Positions 13,901 to 18,900 of a stretch of 64,000 nt of DNA are shown here, one piece after another (positions within the stretch are counted from its first letter, which is position 1; every line of letters begins with the position of its first letter). Source of the stretch: Micromonospora sediminicola (GTDB taxonomy: Bacteria > Actinomycetota > Actinomycetes > Mycobacteriales > Micromonosporaceae). The stretch is from assembly GCF_900089585.1 (NCBI RefSeq), contig NZ_FLRH01000003.1, forward strand, positions 4,168,501 through 4,232,500, given 5' to 3'. Made by a program: the position numbers and the translations under genes. The notes under the pieces were generated by a model, which saw only the letters and a program-made list of their open reading frames with translations, was not told the DNA's origin and made no database searches.

Positions 13901-15909
13901 AACGCGACCGCGTCGTCCAGCGACAGCGCCCCCGCCACATGCGCGGCGGTCACCTCACCGATCGAATGCCCGGCGAGATAGTCGACTCGCACGCCCCACG
14001 ACGACAGCACCTCCCACAGGGCGACCTCGACCGCGAACAGCCCGGCCTGCGCGTAGACGGTCCGGTCCAGCAGGTCCCCGCCGTCGAACACCACCTCCCG
14101 CAACGGCCGATCGAGGCGGCCCCCGAACGCGGCGCACACCCGGTCGAACGCCGCCGCGAACACCGGAAACGCCTCGTACAACCCCCGGCCCATCCCGGCG
14201 CGCTGCGAACCCTGACCGGTGAACAGCACCGCCCGCCGACCCGACACCACCTCGCCGGTCACCAGACCGGCGGCGGACCTGCCCTCCGCGAGGGCCGACA
14301 ACCCGGCCAGCAACGCGTCCCGGTCCGCACCCACCACCGCCGCGCGATGCTCCAACGCGGCGCGGGTCGTCGCCAGGGACCAGCCCACCTCGACCGGTGA
14401 CACGTCGTTCCGGTCCCGCAGGTGGTCGACCAGCCGGGCCGCCTGGTTCACGAGCGCCGCCGCCGAACGCGCCGACACCACCCACGGCAGGACCGGCGGT
14501 GCCATGCCCACGGCCGCGTCGTCCGCGACCGGCTCGGGCGCCTCCAGGATCACGTGGGCGTTGGTGCCGGAGATGCCGAACGACGACACCGCCGCCCGAC
14601 GAGGCCGATCGGTCGCCGGCCACGGCCGCGCCGACGTCACCAGCTCCACCGCCCCGGCCGACCAGTCCACCTTCGACGACGGCGCGTCCACGTGCAGCGT
14701 CGGCGGCACCACCCCGTGCCGCATCGCCAGGACCATCTTGACGATCCCGGCCACACCGGCGGCGGCCTGCGTGTGGCCGAGATTCGACTTCACCGAGCCG
14801 AGCAGCAGCGGCGTGGACCGGTCCTGCCCGTACGTGGCCAGCAGCGCCTGCGCCTCGATCGGATCACCCAACGTGGTGCCGGTCCCGTGCGCCTCCACCA
14901 CGTCCACCTCGACCGGCGACAGCCGCGCCGAGGCGAGGGCCGCCCGGATCACCCGCTGCTGCGCCGGCCCGTTCGGCGCGGTGAGCCCGTTCGACGCCCC
15001 GTCCTGGTTGACCGCCGAGCCGCGTACCACGGCGAGGACGCGGTGGCCGTGCCGGCGGGCGTCGGAGAGGCGTTCCAGGAGCAGCACGCCGACGCCCTCG
15101 GACCAGCCGGTGCCGTCGGCGCCCTCGGCGAACGACTTGCACCGGCCGTCGGGGGCCAGGCCACGTTGCCGGCTGAAGTCGACGAACGTCTCCAGCGTGG
15201 TCATCACGGTGACGCCACCGGCGAGCGCGAGAACGGACTCGCCGGCGCGCAGCGACCGCACGGCCAGGTGCAGCGCGACCAACGAGGACGAGCAGGCGGT
15301 GTCGACGGTGAGCGCCGGGCCCTCCAGGCCGAGGGTGTAGGCGACCCGGCCGGACAGGACGCTGCTGGCGGTGCCGCCGCCGATGAAACCGTCCAGGGTG
15401 TCCGGGACGTCGTCGAGGTTCGCCGCGTAGTTGTGGTACATCATGCCGGCGAAGACACCGACCCGGCTGCCGCGCAACGACAGCGGGTCCATCCGGGCGT
15501 CCTCGATCGCCGCCCAGGACGCCTCGAGCATGAGCCGCTGCTGCGGGTCCATCGCCAGCGCCTCGTACGGGGAGATGGTGAACAGCTCCGGGTCGAAGTT
15601 CCCGGCGTCGTGCAGGAAGCCGCCCTCCCGGGCGTACGTGCTGCCCCGCCGCTCCCCGGTCGGGTCGTACGCCCGCTCGGTGTCCCAGCCCCGGTCGGTG
15701 GGGAACCCGGTGATGCCGTCGCCGCCGGCGGCCACCAGGTCCCACAACTCCTGCGGCGACCGGACACCGCCGGGGTAGCGGCAGCTCATCCCGACGATCG
15801 CGATCGGCTCGTGGTCCTTGGCGTCGGCGGCCCTCAGCCGTTCGCTGGTCTCGTGCAGGTCGGCGGTGACGCGCTTGAGGTACTCACGGAGCTTGGCTTC
15901 GTTCGCCAT
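1990..15909 (-). CDS. Trimodular type I PKS (PKS C, modules 4-6: three KS-AT-KR-ACP modules)
   Basis: This 4,639-residue PKS adds three malonyl units and reduces each beta-keto group to an alcohol. The N-terminal docking helix MANEAKLREYLKRV is followed by three KS-AT-KR-ACP modules. KS cysteines are C206, C1703 and C3234 (the last in DSACSSS). All three ATs have GHSIGE and HAFH, the malonyl signature. None has a DH. KR4 carries LDD, a B-type fingerprint. KR5 and KR6 lack LDD and have the Trp of GVWGSAGQ, pointing to A-type alcohols. Phosphopantetheine serines are S1482 (GFTSL), S3007 and S4524. The C-terminal docking tail ends EDDIFAIIRQEFGKS. There is no thioesterase, so the chain passes on, probably to PKS D. 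The start has an AGGTGA Shine-Dalgarno sequence, 20 bp after the PKS B stop. KR5 and KR6 are almost identical over a block, suggesting gene conversion. Confidence 0.97.
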   Translation of the reverse strand: MANEAKLREYLKRVTADLHETSERLRAADAKDHEPIAIVGMSCRYPGGVRSPQELWDLVAAGGDGITGFPTDRGWDTERAYDPTGERRGSTYAREGGFLHDAGNFDPELFTISPYEALAMDPQQRLMLEASWAAIEDARMDPLSLRGSRVGVFAGMMYHNYAANLDDVPDTLDGFIGGGTASSVLSGRVAYTLGLEGPALTVDTACSSSLVALHLAVRSLRAGESVLALAGGVTVMTTLETFVDFSRQRGLAPDGRCKSFAEGADGTGWSEGVGVLLLERLSDARRHGHRVLAVVRGSAVNQDGASNGLTAPNGPAQQRVIRAALASARLSPVEVDVVEAHGTGTTLGDPIEAQALLATYGQDRSTPLLLGSVKSNLGHTQAAAGVAGIVKMVLAMRHGVVPPTLHVDAPSSKVDWSAGAVELVTSARPWPATDRPRRAAVSSFGISGTNAHVILEAPEPVADDAAVGMAPPVLPWVVSARSAAALVNQAARLVDHLRDRNDVSPVEVGWSLATTRAALEHRAAVVGADRDALLAGLSALAEGRSAAGLVTGEVVSGRRAVLFTGQGSQRAGMGRGLYEAFPVFAAAFDRVCAAFGGRLDRPLREVVFDGGDLLDRTVYAQAGLFAVEVALWEVLSSWGVRVDYLAGHSIGEVTAAHVAGALSLDDAVALVAARGSLMQALPAGGGMLAVGASEDQVRQLAGGVDVAAVNGPSSVVLSGAVADLDRIAGECAARGWRAKRLAVSHAFHSRLMEPMLDGFRAAIVGLDWRSPTLPIVSNVTGRLADPDEIATPEYWVRHVREAVRFADGVATLHDLGVSTFLEVGPDATLTAMAADVPADRTVTLVPALRRDQDEVTALTTALARLHVTGTPVDWTAWYAVDGDRPATVDLPTYAFHHRRYWLDARTRHPDADPDDAAFWRVVDDEDVDGLATALAVDPDAPLATVLPALSAWRRRQEDDATLDSWHYRVTWQPLAETGRADDGDLLLVVPEGADGPARQWADALAGPGVRTLTVPAGHGRGDLARDLGALAATGAVLSLLGLTSGTHPDSPSVPVGLADTVTLAQALGDTGAAARLWVATRAAVAADPDDTAVDPDQALLWGLGGALRAEHPHRWGGLVDLPPTADPRAATWVRRLLDGDPAEDQLAVRGTGAYARRLVRAGRPAGAGRSWTPRGTALVTGGTGALGAHVARALAAAGVDHLLLVSRRGPDAPGAADLVDELTAHGTRVTVAACDAADRDAVRDLLATVPADAPLRTVVHTAAALDDTVTDALTVDRLATALRAKVDAARHLDELTRENDLTAFVLFSSLAGTMAGPGQGNYAPGNAWLDGLARRRRADGLPATSLGWGLWADGGVSAGEFERRMARGGVRAMDPARAVRALHRALDRDETHVVVADADWDRIAATAGPRPDPLIRDLLSAPAVAGTDRATTLRGRLAALTPAERRDTLGDLVRAEIAAVLGHDDADAVPPRRAFRDLGFTSLSAVELRNRLAAATGLTLPATLAFDHPNPEALAAHLVTELSGGSVATADAPVRPVDDDPIAVVGVACRFPGGADSPDAFWRLLADGVDTMSDLPTDRHWDLGALPPDVTRGAFLADAAAFDAHFFGISPREAVAMDPQQRLLLETAWAAIEDARIDPAGLAGRRVGVFAGTNGQDFDHLIRYGGEHLAGYGATGASASVLSGRVSYAFGFEGPAVTVDTACSSSLVALHLAAQSLRAGECDLALAGGVTVMATPGAFVEFSRQGGLAADGRCRSFAEGADGTGWGEGVGVLLVQRLSDARRDGRRILAVVAGSAINSDGASNGLTAPNGPAQQRVIRAALANAGLSPSDVDVVEAHGTGTTLGDPIEAQALLATYGQERATPLLLGSVKSNLGHTQAAAGVAGLVKMVLAMRHGVVPPTLHVDAPSSKVDWSAGAVELVTSARPWPAVDRPRRAAVSSFGISGTNAHVILEAPEPTVPRPTPTSGSFPLTPWLLSARTAPALADQAARLADHLRSNDHLPPAEVGWSLLATRTAMEHRATVLGADRDALLAGLSALAEGGSAPGVVSGEVVSGRRAVVFTGQGSQRAGMGRELYEAFPVFAAAFDRVCALFEGRLDRSLREVVFDGGDLLDRTVFAQAGLFAVEVALWELLWSWGVRVDYLAGHSIGEVTAAHVVGVLSLDDACALVAARGALMQALPTGGGMLAVGASEDQVRALLRSGDATAGSAGSAGERLRGAEGAVAGSVVGDADPAGGVDIAAVNGPSSVVLSGALVDLDRVAGECVERGWRVKRLAVSHAFHSRLMEPMLDGFRAAIAGLDWRSPTLPIVSNVTGRLADPDEIAGPEYWVRHVREAVRFADGVATLHDLGVTTLLEVGPDATLTAMAADVPADRTVTLVPALRRDQDEVTALTTALARLHVTGTPVDWTAWYTVDGHRPATVGLPTYAFQRTRYWPEPTPTARTGTDLDDRFWAAVEQEDLSGLGAELRLTPDQPLRDLLPALARWRRTGREHAAADSWRYRVRWRPLTSVPRPALTGTWLVLAGPGRSDLPLVDRMTGYGAHVVPVTLDGATDRQDLADRLRAAAVGGAVAGVLSLLDAAPETALTVAQAHTDSGIGGRLWWLTRNAVAVSATDTPAEPAAAATWGLGRVAALEDPGRWGGLVDLPAEVDDAAVRRVCAVLGGVEDQVAVRSSGVFGRRLVRAFGDPVRREFRFAGTVLVTGGTGALGGRVAEWAAGAGAEHLVLTSRRGEDAPGATELVERLRERGVRVSVAACDVADRDALAALLDGLADQGDRVRAVVHAAGAPQFTPLADVTTAELRDVLRAKVDGAAHLDALLPDGLDAFVVFTSIAGVWGSAGQAGYAAANAYADALVARRRARGAAGTAVAWGPWAGGGMAARGEAREALARRGLPAMDPDLAVTALHRVLDRDDTTVVVADVAWDRFAATFTALRSSPLLDDLPEARPAPVAPDERSTPLARRLAALTPSRRDGHLLDLVRAQAAAVLGHPSADAVAADRAFQRQGFDSLTAVELRNRLTTETGLALPSTVVFDQPTPAALAAHLAATLTGEPAAADGPAARVAVDDDPIVVVGMACRLPGGVTNPDELWDLLAAGRDGISDFPLDRGWDRFLAGRLTDTSFPRQGGFVYDAGAFDADFFGISPREALAMDPQQRLLLEAAWEAVENAGIDPARLRGERVGVFAGAGFQGYASTAMGRDQEVGGHLLTGTATSVLSGRVAYTLGFEGPALTVDSACSSSLVALHLAAQSLRSGECTLALAGGVTVMASPATFVEFSRQGGLAADGRCRSFAEGADGTGWGEGVGVLLVQRLSDARRDGRRILAVLRGSAVNSDGASNGLTAPNGPAQQRVIRAALANAGLSAADVDVVEAHGTGTTLGDPIEAQALLATYGQERAGTPLLLSSIKSNIGHVQAAAGAAGVIKAVLALRHGLVPATLHVDRPSSKVDWSAGAVDLVTSARPWPAVDRPRRAAVSSFGISGTNAHVILEAPEPAGDGDRAGAPGTAVPWVVSARSTEALAAQAARLADHLRERADVSPVEVGWSLATGRAALEHRAAVVGVDREVLLAGLSALAEGGTAPGVVTGEVASGRRAVVFTGQGSQRAGMGRELYAAFPVFADAFDRVCALFDGRLDRPLGKVVFEGGELLDRTVYAQAGLFAVEVALWELLSSWGVGADFVAGHSIGEVTAAHVAGVLTLDDACALVAARGSLMQALPSGGGMLAVGAPEDQVHELLRLGGAARRASAPVDAVDIAAVNGPSSVVLSGAVADLDRVAGECAARGWRVKRLAVSHAFHSRLMEPMLDGFRAAIVDLDWRTPTLPIVSNLTGRLAEPDDIATPEYWVRHVREAVRFADGVATLHDLGVTTLLEVGPEATLTAMAADVPADRTVTLVPALRRDQDEVTALTTALARLHVTGTPVDWTAWYTVDGRRPATVDLPTYAFQHRRYWLIDQDGPVGGTAEAADDGFWAAVERADLTPLDPRFRTDQPVADLLPALARWRRAGRRRATADAWRYRVDWQPVPETTTPALAGTWLLLVPYTGIDDAVVAAVTDGMTTAGATVRPVPVHGPADDRDLLAKALRDGDAAAGVVSLLALAGAGPGAALATVQAVADAGLSGPVWWLTRGAVAVGASDRPVDPVAAGTWGLGRVAALEDPGRWGGLVDLPAEVDDAAVRRVCAVLGGVEDQVAVRSSGVFGRRLVRASGDPVRREFRFAGTVLVTGGTGALGGRVAEWAAGAGAEHLVLTSRRGEDAPGATELVERLRERGVRVSVAACDVADRDALAALLNGLAAAGDPVRAVVHAAGAAQATPLATMTGTELADVLRAKVDGAAHLDTLLPDGLDAFVVFSSIAGVWGSAGQGGYAAANAYLDGLVARRRARGAAGTAVAWGPWAGGGMAGGEQRDQLARRGLPALDPDLAVTALGSALDRDDTTVVVADVAWDRFAPSFTARRPSPLLAGVPEAATDPAGPPAGDAGAPKALRDRLAAAGTVERERTLLDLVRAAAATVLGHRTPAAIRAGRGFLDLGFDSLTAVELRNRLTAGTGLTLPTTLVFDHPTPAALAAHLGRELLPAGPADPVTDGIDRLARLLDAVPDDRRAADVTRRLEDLLARWRGGPTTPPPADDLAAADEDDIFAIIRQEFGKS
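3067..3500. repeat. Near-identical KR block in module 6 (partner 7609-8042)
   Basis: This segment of the module 6 ketoreductase region matches 7609-8042 of module 5 with about seven differences by eye over some 430 bp, at a constant offset of 4,542. The flanking linkers diverge more. That pattern is typical of recent duplication or gene conversion between modules. Confidence 0.85.
4861..5370. repeat. Near-identical KS-AT linker/AT block in module 6 (partner 19446-19955)
   Basis: The KS-AT linker and N-terminal AT portion of module 6 (PKS C) match module 3 (PKS B) at a constant offset of 14,585. Long stretches are identical and only a short patch near 5008-5045 clearly differs. The two copies are in different genes, so the exchange crossed gene boundaries. 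Confidence 0.8.
7609..8042. repeat. Near-identical KR block in module 5 (partner 3067-3500)
   Basis: Partner copy of the module 6 ketoreductase block. Both encode the region around FAGTVLVTGGTGALG and the preceding structural subdomain. The matching A-type fingerprints of the two domains fit a shared recent origin. Confidence 0.85.
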
Positions 15910-15929
15910 CGGGATTCACCTGTCGCGGG

Positions 15930-18900
15930 TCAGGACCGGCCGAAGCGGCTGTCGATGAAGTCGAACAGTTCGTCGTCGCTGGCGTCGTCGAGGGTGGCGG
16001 CGACCTCGCCGCCGTCGCCGTCCCAGCGGGTGAGCAGGGCCCGCAGGCGCGCCGCCACGGCGGTGCGGGTCTCCTCGTCGGCGGTCAGCTCGGCGAGGGT
16101 GTCGGCCGGGGTGGCGGCGAACGCCGCCTCGAGGCGGTCCAGCTCGTCGAGGAGGGTGGGCGCGGCCGGGGCCGGGCCGAGCCGCGTCAGCAGGTGCCCG
16201 GTGAGGGCGGCCGGGGTGGGGTGGTCGAAGACCAGCGTGGCCGGCAGCGCGAGACCGGTCCGGGTGGTGAGCCGGTTACGCAGGTCGACCGCGGTGAGGG
16301 AGTCGAAGCCGAGTTCGGTGAAGGAGCGCTCGGGGCCGACCGCCGCCGCCGAGGCGTACCCGAGCACGTCGGCGACCTGGCCGGCGACCAGCTCGGCGAC
16401 CAGGCGGGCCCGATCCTCGGCGGACGCCCCGGCGAGCCGGTCGCGCAGGCCGCCGCCGGCGGCGGCGACGCGGCGCGCGGGCCCGCCGGCGAGGCCGTGC
16501 AGCGGCGCCGGCAGCTGGTCGCGGCCGATGCGGGTACGCAGCGTCGCCAGGTCGAGGTGGACGGGGAGCAGCAGCGGACGCCGGCCGCGCCGGCTGGCGT
16601 CGAGGAGGGCGAGCGCCCGGTCGGTGGTGAGCGCGACGATGCCCTGGCGGGTGAGGCGGTCCCGGCCGGCGGCGCCCAGGTCCCGGGTCATCCCGCCGGC
16701 TTCGGCCCACGGTCCCCAGGCCAGCGAGGTGGCGGCGAGTCCGGCGGCGCGCCGCTGGTGGGCGAGACCGTCGAGGAAGGCGTTGGCGGCCGCGTAGTTG
16801 CCCTGCCCGGGCGCGCCGAGCGGGCCGGCGATCGAGGAGAAGAGCACGAACATGGGCAGGTCGAGGTGGCGGGTGAGGTCGTGCAGGTGCCAGGCGGCGT
16901 CGGCCTTGGGCCGCAGCACGGCGTCGACCCGCTCCGGGGTGAGCGCGGTGACCACCGCGTCGTCGAGCGTGCCGGCGGCGTGCACCACACCGGCGAGCGG
17001 GTGTTCGGCGGGGACGCCGGCGAGCAGGTCGGCCAGCTGCGCGCGGTCGGCCACGTCGGCGGCGGCCAGGCGGGCCCGGGCGCCGAGGCGGGTGAGGTCG
17101 GCGAGCAGGTCCGCGGCGCCGGGCGCGTCCGCGCCGCGGCGGCCGACCAGCAGCAGGTGGCGGACCTTGTGGTGAGTGACGAGGTGCCGGGCGACGAGGC
17201 CACCGAGCGCCCCGGTGGCGCCGGTGACCAGCACCGTCCCGTCGGGGACGAGGTCGACGGCGCCGGTCGGGTCGGGTTCGGCCGGGGCGAGGCGCGGCAC
17301 GAGCAGCCGGCCGTCGCGAAGCGCGACCTGCGGCTCGTCGACGGCGAGCGCGCGGCCCAGCAGCTCGGGGTCGTCGCCGTCGAGGTCGGCGAGGATGAGC
17401 CGGCCGGGGTGTTCGAGCTGCGCGGCGCGCACCAGCCCCCACACGGCGGCGCCGGCCAGGTCGGCGACCGTTCCGTCGGCGGGTACCGCGCCCCGGGTGC
17501 ACACCACGAGCCGGCGGCCGGCGAACCGGTCGTCGGCGAGCCATTCCTGGAGCAGGGCGAGCGTGGTGGCCAGCCGGGCGCGGGTGGCGGCGAGCGGGTC
17601 GCCCGCCGGGGCGTCGTCGACGGGTGCGAGCACCAACCGGGCGTCGTCGTCCAGCGCGGCCAGGCCGGCCGCCGGGTCCAGCGGCACGATCCCGGTGGCC
17701 GGTCGGGCCGGCAGCGGCACCGGGTTCCAGCGCAGGTCGTAGAGGGGCAGGTCGGCGGCGCCGGCGTCGAGCTGTTCGGCGGCCAGCGGTCGGGACACCA
17801 GGGAGTCGACGCGGGCCACCGGCGCGCCGGTGGCGTCGGCGAGGGTCAGCGCGGTGGCGGGGCCGCTGCGGGTGAGGCGTACCCGCAGGTGGGTGGCGCC
17901 CTCGGCGGCGAGGCGGACGCCGCTCCACGCCCACGGCAGGCGGGCCCCGGCGTCGTCGGTGCTGGCGTCGTGGTCGGTGAGGCCGACGACGTGCAGCGCG
18001 GCGTCGAGCAGCGCCGGGTGCAGCGCGTACCCGGCGGTGTCGGCGTCGTCGGGCAGTTCCACCTCCGCGGCGGCCCCGTCGGGGGTACGCCAGGCGGCGC
18101 GCAGCCCCCGGAACGTGGGCCCGTGTTCGACGCCGAGGTCGCGCAGGCGGGCGTAGACCGGTTCGACCGGCACGGGGATGGCGTCGGGTGGCGGCCATCC
18201 GGTCAGCGGTTCGGCGGTCTCGCCGGCGCCGGGGGCGAGGATCCCGTCGGCGTGGGCGGTCCAGTCGGCGTGCGGGTCGTCGGCGGGCCGGGAGTGGACG
18301 GTGATGCGACGCCGTCCCTGCTCGTCGGCGGCGGCCAGGTGCAGTTGGAGGGCCCGGGCGCCGTCGTCGGGCAGCACGAGTGGCGCGGCGAGGGTCAGTT
18401 CCTCGACGGTGTCGCAGGCGGCCTGCGCGCCGGCGTGCAGGGCCAGTTCGACGAGCGCGGTGCCGGGGACGACGATCCGGCCGCGGACCACGTGGTCGGC
18501 GAGCCAGGGCTGGGTACGCACGGACAGCCGGCCGCCGTGGACGCGGACGTCGCCGGTGGCGGTGACGAGCGCGGTGTCGAGCAGCGGGTGTCCGGTGGCG
18601 TGGGCGCCCAGGCCGGCGGTGTCGTGTCCGGAGGCGCGGGCGTCGATCCAGTACCGCTGGTGCTGGAAGGCGTAGGTGGGCAGGTCGACGGTGGCGGGCC
18701 GGCGGCCGTCGACGCTGTACCAGGCGGCCCAGTCGACGGCGGTGCCGGTGACGTGCAGCCGAGCCAGTGCGGTGAGCAGCGCCAGCGGTTCGCTCTGGTC
18801 CCTGCGCAGCGCCGGAACCAGGGTGACAGTCCGGTCGGCGGGCACGTCGGCGGCCATCGCGGTGAGCGTGGCGTCCGGGCCGACCTCCAGGACCGTGGTC

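Noticed and set aside
1990..15909. Repeated PKS sequence as an insertion element or tandem repeat array
   Set aside because: The repeats are PKS domains in frame with conserved catalytic residues. No transposase, terminal inverted repeats or target duplications were seen.
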